From positions 1 to 64,000 of the forward strand of contig CAZAQH010000001.1 of NCBI GenBank assembly GCA_964487395.1: a stretch of 64,000 nt of DNA, given 5' to 3'. The first letter of the stretch is position 1. Each line of letters opens with the position of its first letter. Shown piece after piece: positions 46,049 through 55,205 of the stretch. The DNA is from RGIG8767 sp964487395. Its GTDB lineage: Bacteria; Bacillota; Clostridia; Lachnospirales; Lachnospiraceae. The position numbers and the translations under genes are program-made. The notes beneath the pieces were generated by a model, which saw only the letters and a list, made by a program, of their open reading frames with translations, had not been told where the DNA came from and searched no databases.

Positions 46049-47251
46049 CTAATAGCGGTTCATAAGTTCCAATACTTCTTTTGCATATTGAGGGTAATTA
46101 CGGCTAAATTCTTTTAATTCCTTTTCCCCATCCCTTGCCAGTCGTTTATTATAATCAATTCTTGCTCTTAGCTTTTGTCTCTGCTGAATATAGCCATGGC
46201 GTAATTCAACCATTTCATTATGATTAATCAGTGCCTCCGTCCGGTGTAGCCATGCCTGTATATCCTGCAGTTGAAAACGTCTTAGACTGTGTATCAGTTC
46301 ATTACGTTGAATAATCAGTTCTTCTTCGTTCTTTTTATCAATTTCACGCTCTTTTTTCTCTTCCTGATACAACGTCCATAAACGATTTAATTCTTTTGCA
46401 CTTTTTGTATTGTATTTCATATATAAATAATCCAACAGATTCGTATTATTTACATAGCGTATCTTTACCGTATTCTGAAGAAGTATAATACGGTTAATTC
46501 CTTTTTGTGTTCGTACATATTCCTGTGTGTATTCAAGATATTTTATATAAAGAACCGTCAGTGCAACCGCTCCTCCAAGACCAACTGCAATATAACCAAT
46601 GCTTGTCTTCATTTCAAATCCAAATTGCAAAACCAAAAGCATTACTATACATAACGCCATTGCAAAAATACAAATCATAACCATGCCTTTGCAGTTTTCA
46701 ATGTCATGTCTTAGTTCACTCTGTCTATACAAAAAGCCATGCTTTTCACCATCTAATTTAGTTAAATCATCTTTAATAAGAACTTTGTAATCCTCTGCCT
46801 CTTTAATGTCATTGTAGGCTTTTGGCATATTTTCTTCCATTCGTTCCATAGAATAGTATTGTAAATCTGTCATGCGGTTCTTTTTTTCACTAAACTCTCT
46901 TTTTTCCCCTTCAAAATAAAGAACCCGCTTCGCTGCATCCTTAAGTTCATCCTTTTGTTCCTGTGGCAATGCATCCAATTCATCAAGATCCTTTATGGAT
47001 GCCGTAACAAAATTATACTCATATGAAAGCTTGTCAAGTTCCCCAGATGCATCCTTAACCTGTTCAATCAGACTCCGAATATATTTTTCACGTTGTATCA
47101 CGTCACTTAATTTAAACAGATTCCGCTCTTTGGCAAGACTGTCCCAGTCCCATTCAAAGTTTTCTTCTTTTTCTGCATCTTCAAAATATTCATCAAAGTA
47201 ATCATCATCTCTGTGAAAGAATCTTGAGAATAAATTTTTAACAAACCCCAT
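46049..47251 (-). CDS. Coiled-coil membrane protein of the four-gene unknown operon
   Basis: The 400-residue protein has an acidic N-terminus (FHRDDDYFDEYFEDAEKEE), a long coiled-coil region (residues about 40-190), and two membrane segments close together (about 195-215 and 222-240). A second coiled-coil region runs to the end (LNRLWTLYQEEKKEREIDKKNEEEL). No enzymatic motif is visible and the protein is not recognised. It is the last gene of the operon, 35 bases after the helical-repeat gene, and may anchor the group at the membrane (inference). Confidence 0.82.
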   Translation of the reverse strand: MGFVKNLFSRFFHRDDDYFDEYFEDAEKEENFEWDWDSLAKERNLFKLSDVIQREKYIRSLIEQVKDASGELDKLSYEYNFVTASIKDLDELDALPQEQKDELKDAAKRVLYFEGEKREFSEKKNRMTDLQYYSMERMEENMPKAYNDIKEAEDYKVLIKDDLTKLDGEKHGFLYRQSELRHDIENCKGMVMICIFAMALCIVMLLVLQFGFEMKTSIGYIAVGLGGAVALTVLYIKYLEYTQEYVRTQKGINRIILLQNTVKIRYVNNTNLLDYLYMKYNTKSAKELNRLWTLYQEEKKEREIDKKNEEELIIQRNELIHSLRRFQLQDIQAWLHRTEALINHNEMVELRHGYIQQRQKLRARIDYNKRLARDGEKELKEFSRNYPQYAKEVLELMNRY

Positions 47252-47286
47252 ATTATATCCACCTTTAAATGCTTTCTGTGTGACTG

Positions 47287-48126
47287 TTATCCATTACTGC
47301 TGCGAAACACATTTGTACGATATTCTTCTTTGGCAAGTTCTGTCAAACGATCGATTTCTTCGTAAAACAGATTTCCTTTTCCTTTTTCGTCCCAGAGTTT
47401 CTGAAAGAAACGAACGGACGGACCTACTTCCCATCCCTGTTTTAACATCTCCATGTTTCTTTCTACTTCTAAAGAATCCTCATAGCTCTCCGGATGTCCT
47501 GACAAATAATCCAAATATTCCTGAGGCTTTGATCCCATTTTAAGTGCTGTCAAAAACTGCACATAGCTTTCGGTATTTGCATATGTATCATATGCTTTTT
47601 TAAAAAATTCTGCTGCCTTTTGAAACAGGAACTGATTAGCAGCGCATACTCCTAAATTATGATATATTTTTGCAAGCAGTTTTACCTGTGTTTCATCAAC
47701 TTCCTTTAACAGACTGCTATACTCATCCGATGCCATACAGTATTTCTGATTATGCAATAATGAATCGGCTCTCAGTTTTCTTTTTTCCTGAATGGTTAAA
47801 TGATTATTTTCCTTTAAAAAGGTAATCAGTTCTTCCCATTCTTCCTTTGAATAATAACCAACTTCATTCATCAATTCCATAATTGCTTTTTCAATTGCAA
47901 ATTTCGTACCGATAAACTTAGAAATCTTCTCTGCTAATTCCGGCAATTCCAATTCTTCTTTTATCCATTGTATTAATTTAACGGACAAAAAAGAATCTTC
48001 CATAAGATAGGCATTATGATAGATGTAATAACATAATTCTTCTATTGAATAAAGACTTTGGCATTCTTCTGCAACATAATAAGGTCTTTTTGCATATTTG
48101 CCATAACATAATATCACTTGATTCAA
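47287..48126 (-). CDS. Helical-repeat (TPR-like) protein of the unknown operon
   Basis: This protein of about 279 residues starts with LNQVILCYGKYAKRPYYVAEE. Its middle part has TPR-like helical pairs (AKIYHNLGVCAANQFLFQKAAEFFKKAYD). The start is TTG 48126, 8 bases after AGGAGG, which itself overlaps the stop of the preceding gene; the longer ATG frame to 48198 would overlap that gene by 59 bases and has no site. TPR-like folds usually mediate protein binding. Not assigned to a known function. Confidence 0.83.
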   Translation of the reverse strand: MNQVILCYGKYAKRPYYVAEECQSLYSIEELCYYIYHNAYLMEDSFLSVKLIQWIKEELELPELAEKISKFIGTKFAIEKAIMELMNEVGYYSKEEWEELITFLKENNHLTIQEKRKLRADSLLHNQKYCMASDEYSSLLKEVDETQVKLLAKIYHNLGVCAANQFLFQKAAEFFKKAYDTYANTESYVQFLTALKMGSKPQEYLDYLSGHPESYEDSLEVERNMEMLKQGWEVGPSVRFFQKLWDEKGKGNLFYEEIDRLTELAKEEYRTNVFRSSNG

Positions 48127-48139
48127 ATCACTGTCCTCC

Positions 48140-49396
48140 TTAAGAGAGTGTAATCTGTTGTGTGAAAACCTGTCCGGATGATGGAACAATTTCTCCAAAT
48201 CCCATATCGGTAACGGATATTCGCAAAATATCTTCCGTCTCCATTAATACCTGCAAATGCAGTCTGCTTGTTCTTTCTTCTCGCGCCGGAAGTCCTTGTA
48301 ATACCACTTCTACCGTCTTGACGTTTCGCCCGTCAAGAGGTGTAATCATGATTGAAAAGCTATTTCCATTATGTAATATAACGTCACATTCTTTTTTACT
48401 GTCATACCAGTTCTCTCCACCATTTAGCAGTGCCAAATACGAGGATTCCTGTTTTCTTATCACATTCATTCCTATATTAGCTTTCAGTTTATCTTTTCCA
48501 AGGAAAATTCGTTCCGGCAGATACTCTGTTTTGTTTAATCTCTCCTGCATGGAATAGCAGGCACCCTTACTATATAAATTATTGCCCCTGAAAACTCGTC
48601 TGTTGCGGCAAAGTATTCGAAGCGAATCCTTGCACCATTCTCCTGAAAATCCCTCACCAATCATGAACGCGCAGGAAACTATTTTATCTGCCGTAGTCTG
48701 TGCAATAATATTCTGAAAGGTCTCATCAAGCATAGCCGTCTCATTTCTTACTGCTTCATCATGACTGCTTTCTTCTACAAATGCAACAATCGGTTTGGTA
48801 TGTTTATTCTGGTAAAAATGATAGCTTTTCATTATTCTTCCGACAAAGTCATACACTTCAACATCATGTTTCCAAAGTTCGCGCGGCTGATGAATCAAAT
48901 AATGATAAATACTCTCTTCCCGTCCCTGAAATGCTATTTCTGTTTCTTTTAAATCAAGTAAAAGTGCAATTTTATTTAATACTGCAATGCTTCTTCCTGA
49001 TAAAACAGGGACTGTAAACATAATACCTGCAATTTTACCCTTTATCGCCACATTGCCAAGCAAAGATAAACTTCTTTTGATAAATAAGGTCAATAAAGCA
49101 ATCGGGTCAAAATATGCTTCCTCTACTGCCACTTCATCACCAACTAATGCATGTTCCAATAAATCGGTAATTAAAACACCCTCTTCCACAGCACAATAAG
49201 CTTCTGCTTCTTTTCCAAAAAACCACTGATTAACCTCACTTCTTTTAAAAAGGCAAACGGGTATATTATACTGTTCCATCCCTTCCACAAGGGAAACCGT
49301 CTGAAGATTTTCGTCATTCAGATGGCCGAAACTGATTTGTGCGTATTCATTTAATAAATCATATCCAATTATTATCTTGTCAGTTGCTCCAAACAT
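48140..49396 (-). CDS. Possible actin/Hsp70-fold protein (DUF5716-like) of the unknown operon
   Basis: The 418-residue protein opens with IIIGYDLLNEYAQISFGHL, which resembles the phosphate-1 strand-turn-strand of actin/Hsp70 ATPases but lacks the DxGTT consensus. Later blocks (GKIAGIMFTVPVLSGRS, AFMIGEGFSGEW, and GNNLYSKGACYSMQ) sit roughly where Hsp70 has its VPA, connect and adenosine segments. From memory it matches the family called DUF5716, found in Lachnospiraceae; this could not be checked. It begins 15 bases after the giant gene and is followed at once by the helical-repeat gene. ATP binding is inference. Confidence 0.75.
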   Translation of the reverse strand: MFGATDKIIIGYDLLNEYAQISFGHLNDENLQTVSLVEGMEQYNIPVCLFKRSEVNQWFFGKEAEAYCAVEEGVLITDLLEHALVGDEVAVEEAYFDPIALLTLFIKRSLSLLGNVAIKGKIAGIMFTVPVLSGRSIAVLNKIALLLDLKETEIAFQGREESIYHYLIHQPRELWKHDVEVYDFVGRIMKSYHFYQNKHTKPIVAFVEESSHDEAVRNETAMLDETFQNIIAQTTADKIVSCAFMIGEGFSGEWCKDSLRILCRNRRVFRGNNLYSKGACYSMQERLNKTEYLPERIFLGKDKLKANIGMNVIRKQESSYLALLNGGENWYDSKKECDVILHNGNSFSIMITPLDGRNVKTVEVVLQGLPAREERTSRLHLQVLMETEDILRISVTDMGFGEIVPSSGQVFTQQITLS

Positions 49397-49411
49397 ACCC
49401 TGTCCTTCTTT

Positions 49412-52400
49412 TTACTGTGGCATAAATATATGATCCACCAGATATTTTTTGTAATCATATTCTTTTAACAAATCAAAGGAAGTATCATAATCTTTTAAAA
49501 TATCTGCAATCGCAATATCATTTACAGTATTAAATCTATCTTCCAATATAACTCCTGTTGCGTCACTTTTTTGAATTGTTCCACTCTCTGTCAGTTGTTC
49601 TTTGTTGGCATATTCTTCTGTAATATAATATTGAAGTGTTTCGCCAAAGAAAAGTAAAAAGGCTTTCACAAATATACCACCATACATATTAGTCATTTCT
49701 TCCTTGATATATCCAACCGTTTCATCCTGCTCTCTGCTAATTACATAATGTAAGACAACCGTACTGTTTGGATTGCCTTTGTATTCTACAATAGATAAAT
49801 TAGTCAGTTCCATTGCTTCCATTGAAAACTCTCTGAAATTCACAAAGAAAGGCATCATAATATGTTTTTTCACATAAAGAATTCGTAAAAATTCTATTAT
49901 AATTTGTTTGGTTTGTTCTGATAAAGAATCCGTCTTTTCTGATTGGAATTTCAAAAAAGCAAGCATACAAACCTGTGGTAATTCATTTTCAATTGTGTAC
50001 AACCGTTCCATTTCATAAAAAACGTACTCATCCACTACTCTGTCATGTATGAAGAATTCAAACGCACAGTAAGAAAGATATGCCATTTCTACATCTGCCT
50101 TGGCACCTCCGTTTACATACTGCTTTAAAACTGCAATCTCATCTCCAATAAATGCACCTGTTGATATTGTCTGCAACATCATCGTTTCACAGATACTATA
50201 GGTGTCCACGCAGAAATTACTTGCTGCACGCCATATATTACGAAGGTTCTTTGCCATTCCTTTATAGAAGCGAACCAGATAAGTTAAAACGGTTTCATTA
50301 TATTTGCCTCGTTCAAAAGCGCTGAAAATCAAATACGTCATTTCTTTGCTTTCCACAAAGCCTTCATTTTCCAAAAGTTCTGCCGCAACTCTTACCAAAA
50401 CTTTGGCTTCTATATTCTCTGCACCATATTCCAGTGCAAAATCAAATGCTTTTTGATAAAACCCTCGTATAACTAATAGTCTTACCAGTTCAATTCTGTC
50501 TTTTCGTAATATATCATCAGATTCTATCCGTTCAAGAATCTCATCTAATAACAAGCCATTGTCTTTTTCAAACCAGTGTAAAATCAGCTGCATACGTACT
50601 GCTTTTTTATAACTTGGCATAATTTCATCGGATTGTTCCAAATAACGATACCGATTCACATTCTGTTCCGTAATGTAGATAAGCTCCCTGTTTTCTTCAC
50701 ACATAAACAAATTAAATAAGAGATTATCTTCTGCATATTTTTCAAGAATGGGAAGCAGCTTTCTCGGAAGGAAAAACCGTTCTGTATTATATTCTAAGGT
50801 CTGGAAGAAACGATTCCCTCCAATATCCTCCAGTAAAAGGGTATATTCATTGCCAGGCAATGCTACATAAGCAACCCCATTATTTACAGGATATTTTTTT
50901 TCTATCTGCATGCGCTCATCTAAAATTACAACATTCACAATCTGACTATTCTTCACATAAATACTATGCACATATAATAATTTAGCCAATTGCTGTGCAT
51001 TATCAGGCGTCAGCATTTCTTTAAAAATAATCTCCTGATAAAGGAATGCCAGATTACGGTCAATTTTACCGGCATATAATTGTTTTAATAAGAAACGTCC
51101 TATCTGCTCATGATAAGAGACATAGATATCAGAATATTTTTCCCGATTTCTCACCATAAACGCGTATAAATAAGCACTTCTTGATACCGTCAATTCGTTC
51201 TGATAGGAAAAATACATTAATACTCTCTTTGGTATCTGTCTCTCTCCCCTTAAATCCATTGACATCATATAATAATCATAAAGCCTGGTAATTGGGAAGT
51301 TCTTATTTACTGCCTGTTCATACCATGAAAAATACTGTACTCCAATCTTACTGCCTTTCATAAGAAGCGTACATACTGCCTGAAGTATCTCATCACTTGG
51401 TTTCTTTTTATATAAAAGAGATAAAATTCTAAAAATACCTTCATCATAATTCTTTTGGCGCAATGCAAGATATGCAATCTGCTGTATCAGATCATCAGAT
51501 AAAATATCTTCTTTTGCCCCGAATAACAAAACTCTTTTTTCCTCTTCCTGTATTCGATTAAGTAAAGAAGGCATCGCATTTATAATTCGAATCAGTTCAA
51601 GATAAAATATCGGGCTACAGCAGCCTGCTGATATTTGTTTTAATGCAAAAGCCCATTTCTTGGCCGGATTACGGTTTAAATCTTCTGAAAGAGATAAAAG
51701 CAGCCAGGCAATTCGCCAATCCGAATTGTTTTTCTCAAATATAGTAAAAACCTTTTCGGTCATTTCTCTTGTATAAAACTCGTCCACATTATAAAGCGTA
51801 GTCAAATATAAGTAATAGCAGTATAACGTATCACTTAATTCTTCTTCTATTGGTGCAACCTGATAATCCAAAATCCATTTTGCTTCATTAAACCGTTCTT
51901 GTGTAATTAACAAATGTGCCTCAAACAGACTGTTTTCCACATTCTCTTCGTCAATGTTTTTTCTGTGTCCAATCAATTCGCCCGTTAGCAGGAGCCACTT
52001 TGACATATTGATTTTCTTCATTCTAAAATCAAGGAAATGGCGGGTAATTGCATAAGTAATACTTTTGCGTTTATGTCCGGTCAAACTTATTTTGCCAAAT
52101 GAATTACGATTTACCTGAATCACTACTTCAAAGCTTCCATACATATGACGAAAAATAAGTCTGCCAAAATTTTTCCCTTCATGAAGATTTTCTTCATTAA
52201 CATAAAAGGTATAGTGACAGCTATTTCCAAGAAAATCATTATCTGAAAGCTGATTTTTCTCAACGGTTAAAAAACTGCCATCCGCCTTAACATTCAGATG
52301 TGTATATCCCCATCCATTACGTTCTATTTTGACCACATGTGAAACTATTCCCTGCGGATTGTCTATCTTAATGCTGCTGTGTTCCGCAACATATTCTATT

Positions 52401-52978
52401 TTTTGTTTTTTATTGATTCCTATCAGAAATTCTTCCAGATTCCGGTTTTTTTCACCCTGTCTGCTCAAACCGTGGTATAGGTTTATGTATTTAGAGTCAT
52501 TACCGGTTAAGACATCTTCAAAATTTGTCTGGGAAAAGAGTTTGACTGCTTCTTCCCAATTGCTTTTTGCAAGATTTGTAAAATGAAATAAATTTTTGAT
52601 ACTTCCAAGAGATGTCTCCATGTGTTCATATAAAACCATAGCAACAAAGGATATAATATATTCTCCTCGGTCCGATACAATGGAAAAATTGCCCTTTACC
52701 ACATCTCCCGCTTCCATTCCTTCGCTGTTAAATTGGTAATCTATCTGTATCTGCGTACCGGAAAAATGTTCCTGTTTACAGGACATACGAATATGGGAGG
52801 TATAAATATCACCCTCCATCTCTTTACCGGACTGCTCTTCTATCGAAAAAGAACCATCAACAACCTCTCCCTCATGAAGAGAAATCTCTATCTTGGCACA
52901 AGAAAAAATCAGGGAGCCACCGTCATAATCAAAATCGCCATTTAAATATCCCTTGGTTTTTTCATTCAAGTGCTCCAC
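49412..52978 (-). CDS. Giant beta/helical-repeat protein (DUF5717-like) of the unknown operon
   Basis: The 1188-residue protein has an N-terminal part (about 1-330) rich in beta strands, including the KGYLNGDFDYDGGSLIF opening and a second beta segment (NPQGIVSHVVKIERNGWGY). A long region of helical repeats follows, to the end. No signal peptide, membrane segment or catalytic motif was seen. From memory it corresponds to the DUF5717 family. The start is GTG 52978 just after AGGGAAGGG; a TTG three codons later is also possible. A TTGCAA-18-TATACT promoter lies upstream. It heads the four-gene operon and could act as a large scaffold or binding protein. Confidence 0.82.
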   Translation of the reverse strand: MEHLNEKTKGYLNGDFDYDGGSLIFSCAKIEISLHEGEVVDGSFSIEEQSGKEMEGDIYTSHIRMSCKQEHFSGTQIQIDYQFNSEGMEAGDVVKGNFSIVSDRGEYIISFVAMVLYEHMETSLGSIKNLFHFTNLAKSNWEEAVKLFSQTNFEDVLTGNDSKYINLYHGLSRQGEKNRNLEEFLIGINKKQKIEYVAEHSSIKIDNPQGIVSHVVKIERNGWGYTHLNVKADGSFLTVEKNQLSDNDFLGNSCHYTFYVNEENLHEGKNFGRLIFRHMYGSFEVVIQVNRNSFGKISLTGHKRKSITYAITRHFLDFRMKKINMSKWLLLTGELIGHRKNIDEENVENSLFEAHLLITQERFNEAKWILDYQVAPIEEELSDTLYCYYLYLTTLYNVDEFYTREMTEKVFTIFEKNNSDWRIAWLLLSLSEDLNRNPAKKWAFALKQISAGCCSPIFYLELIRIINAMPSLLNRIQEEEKRVLLFGAKEDILSDDLIQQIAYLALRQKNYDEGIFRILSLLYKKKPSDEILQAVCTLLMKGSKIGVQYFSWYEQAVNKNFPITRLYDYYMMSMDLRGERQIPKRVLMYFSYQNELTVSRSAYLYAFMVRNREKYSDIYVSYHEQIGRFLLKQLYAGKIDRNLAFLYQEIIFKEMLTPDNAQQLAKLLYVHSIYVKNSQIVNVVILDERMQIEKKYPVNNGVAYVALPGNEYTLLLEDIGGNRFFQTLEYNTERFFLPRKLLPILEKYAEDNLLFNLFMCEENRELIYITEQNVNRYRYLEQSDEIMPSYKKAVRMQLILHWFEKDNGLLLDEILERIESDDILRKDRIELVRLLVIRGFYQKAFDFALEYGAENIEAKVLVRVAAELLENEGFVESKEMTYLIFSAFERGKYNETVLTYLVRFYKGMAKNLRNIWRAASNFCVDTYSICETMMLQTISTGAFIGDEIAVLKQYVNGGAKADVEMAYLSYCAFEFFIHDRVVDEYVFYEMERLYTIENELPQVCMLAFLKFQSEKTDSLSEQTKQIIIEFLRILYVKKHIMMPFFVNFREFSMEAMELTNLSIVEYKGNPNSTVVLHYVISREQDETVGYIKEEMTNMYGGIFVKAFLLFFGETLQYYITEEYANKEQLTESGTIQKSDATGVILEDRFNTVNDIAIADILKDYDTSFDLLKEYDYKKYLVDHIFMPQ

Positions 52979-53005
52979 CCCTTCCCTTCAAAAAACATTC
53001 ATTTA

Positions 53006-53035
53006 AGTATACCATTAACATAATACTTTTTGCAA
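53006..53035 (-). promoter_or_regulatory. Promoter of the four-gene unknown operon
   Basis: On the minus strand TTGCAA (53030-53035), 18-base spacer, TATACT (53006-53011), just upstream of the giant gene. Confidence 0.6.
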
Positions 53036-53124
53036 GAATGGCTAGAGCATGTAGTGCCCTTTTTTAGTAACTTCTCAGACTTTTTTTCATATAATATTTT
53101 TAAGGATTTCTTTAAAGGTGAATT

Positions 53125-54387
53125 ATGTCCCATTTTCCATTAAAAGCAGCTCAAAATATGACACAGACCGGACAGTTGAAAATCAGTGTCACCTCCGACG
53201 TAGCTCCGATTCCCATTACAAATGCCACCATAAATATTACCCTAACCGGCAATCCCGATGTCACGGTAGAAGTTACAAATACAAACGAATCCGGTCAAAC
53301 AGAATTTATTGACTTGGCTGCTCCCGATATCGAATACAGTCTCACCCCACAGGATGAACAGCCCTACTCTGAATACAATCTTACTGTAAGTGCACCCGGT
53401 CATGATCCCCAGGTCATCTCCGGTACACAGATTTTACCCGAGGTCAGATCTCTGCAAAACATTACATTGACTCCTAATGAATTTCAGGAGGCAGAATCTG
53501 ATATTGTAATTCCAGCTCATACCCTGTATGGCGACTATCCTCCCAAAATACCGGAAGCAGAGATCAAACCGGTAAATGAAAGCGGCGAAATCGTCCTAAG
53601 TCGTGTCGTTATTCCGGAATACATTATCGTACATGATGGTTCTCCTGATGATTCTACTGCCACTAATTACTATGTAAGGTATAAAGACTATATTAAAAAT
53701 GTAGCATCCTCCGAGATATATGCCACATGGCCGGAAAACACGATATATGCCAATATTCTTACCATCATGTCCTTTACACTGAATCGAGTATATACGGAAT
53801 GGTATCGAAATCGCGGCTATGACTATACCATCACCTCAAGCACTGCTTTTGACCAAAAATGGATGTATGGACGAAACATATTTGAAAACATTGATTATCT
53901 TGTAGATACTATCTTTGCCAATTACCTGTCCCGCCCCGGTATCAGCCAGCCAATACTAACCTCCTACTGTGATGGCCGAAATGTAAGCTGTAGTGGTTTA
54001 AGTCAGTGGGGTTCTAAATACTTAGGTGACGAAGGATATTCTGCCATTGATATCATTCACTATTATTATGGCAATGATATGTTCATTAATACTGCTACGG
54101 CAATAAGCGGTGTACCATCTTCTTACCCAGGCTATACTCTGACTATTGGCGCAAGTGGGCAGAAGGTAGCGCAGTTACAGGAACAATTAAACCGTATTGC
54201 CAGAAATTATCCCGCTATTCCAACCATCAGTGCAGATGGAATATATGGTGAGAGAACTGCAGATGCTGTCAGAACCTTCCAAAGAATCTTTTCTCTACCC
54301 CAGACAGGTCAGACAGATTATGCCACCTGGTATGCCATTTCTGATATTTATGTCGGGGTCAGCAGGATAGCAGAACCCGGTCAATAA
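53125..54387 (+). CDS. SpoIID-like protein with peptidoglycan-binding domain, no signal peptide
   Basis: The 420-residue protein has an N-terminal beta domain like carboxypeptidase-regulatory folds (residues about 15-115). A central SpoIID-like region follows (from IPEYIIVHDGSP to GLSQWGSKYLGDEGYSAIDIIHYYYG). The C-terminus is a PG_binding_1 repeat (GASGQKVAQLQEQLNRI, ADGIYGERTADAVRTFQ). SpoIID enzymes are lytic transglycosylases in engulfment. The N-terminus (MSHFPLKAAQNMTQTG) carries no export signal, unlike classic SpoIID. The start at ATG follows AAAGGTG. It may be a spore-located enzyme made in the mother cell or a non-exported relative. Monocistronic. Confidence 0.8.
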   Translation: MSHFPLKAAQNMTQTGQLKISVTSDVAPIPITNATINITLTGNPDVTVEVTNTNESGQTEFIDLAAPDIEYSLTPQDEQPYSEYNLTVSAPGHDPQVISGTQILPEVRSLQNITLTPNEFQEAESDIVIPAHTLYGDYPPKIPEAEIKPVNESGEIVLSRVVIPEYIIVHDGSPDDSTATNYYVRYKDYIKNVASSEIYATWPENTIYANILTIMSFTLNRVYTEWYRNRGYDYTITSSTAFDQKWMYGRNIFENIDYLVDTIFANYLSRPGISQPILTSYCDGRNVSCSGLSQWGSKYLGDEGYSAIDIIHYYYGNDMFINTATAISGVPSSYPGYTLTIGASGQKVAQLQEQLNRIARNYPAIPTISADGIYGERTADAVRTFQRIFSLPQTGQTDYATWYAISDIYVGVSRIAEPGQ

Positions 54388-54403
54388 CTACACTATATAA
54401 AGC

Positions 54404-54440
54404 AAAAACACCGGAAAGCCATAGCTTTTCGGTGTTTTTG
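54404..54440. terminator. Terminator between the SpoIID-like gene and htpG
   Basis: CAAAAACACCG and CGGTGTTTTTG pair with an inner AAAGC/GCTTT stem around CATA; Ts follow on both strands, so it can serve both convergent genes. Confidence 0.88.
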
Positions 54441-54452
54441 TTACTGCTTTAT

Positions 54453-55205
54453 TTAATCTTCATTTAATGCACACATAATGTCGTTGCTTCTCTGGATAAA
54501 TCTTGTCATGGCATCTGCTTCAAGCGGTGCATGCTGTAATTTAGCCAAATCGTAAAGTTGTTCACAAATCATTGTTGTATTTTTACTGTCCTGATTTGCA
54601 AGAATATAAGATACCAATGGATGATTTGCATTTAATACAAGGGTTTCTCCATCTTTTCCGAAGTCTCCCATTCCCATTCCGTTCATGGAATACATCTTCA
54701 TCATATCCTGCATTCTTCTAGACTCTTCGGATAAGGTAATCATAGATGAAATCTTTTTGTTCTTCAATTTCTCTACTTTTACTTTGATAGTTTCTTTCTT
54801 TAAAGCTTTCTTAAATATCTTTTCCAAGTCCTTAGCCTGTGCTTCCATTTCTTCCTGAGCTTTTTTGCTTGTCTTGCTTACAAAGGTATCTGTCAAATCT
54901 GCATCAATACGCATGAACTTAACACCTTCATTTTTTGATTCAAGCTGAGAGATAAATGGCTGGTCAATATTATGAGTCAGGATTACCGCATCCATTTTTG
55001 CCTGACGGAACATATTAATGTACTGGCTCTGCTGCTGCTCATCTGTTACATAATAAATAACTTTTTCTTTTTTCTCTTCTGCATTTTCGGTATCTGCTTT
55101 TTCAGCTTCTTCTACGGAATCTTCTATTGTATCTTTTTCTTTGTCTTCTTCTGATACTTCATCCGGGTCAACCGGTTTTACTTCCAGGCATTCCGGTAAT
55201 GTCAT
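54453..55205 (-). pseudogene. htpG: HtpG C-terminal part, separated by a frame change
   Basis: This 250-codon frame begins MTLPECLEVKPVDPDEVS and holds the HtpG middle-to-C-terminal region with a low-complexity acidic linker (EDSVEEAEKADTENAEEKK) and the dimerisation end. In the family, the preceding frame should read through an LFK-type segment and GKYMTLPECL. Here the upstream frame ends in TGA at 55202-55204, and the ATG of this frame overlaps it as ATGA (55202-55205). This suggests a deletion of 3n+1 bases. The four-base overlap could allow translational restart, so a split protein is possible. Confidence 0.85.
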
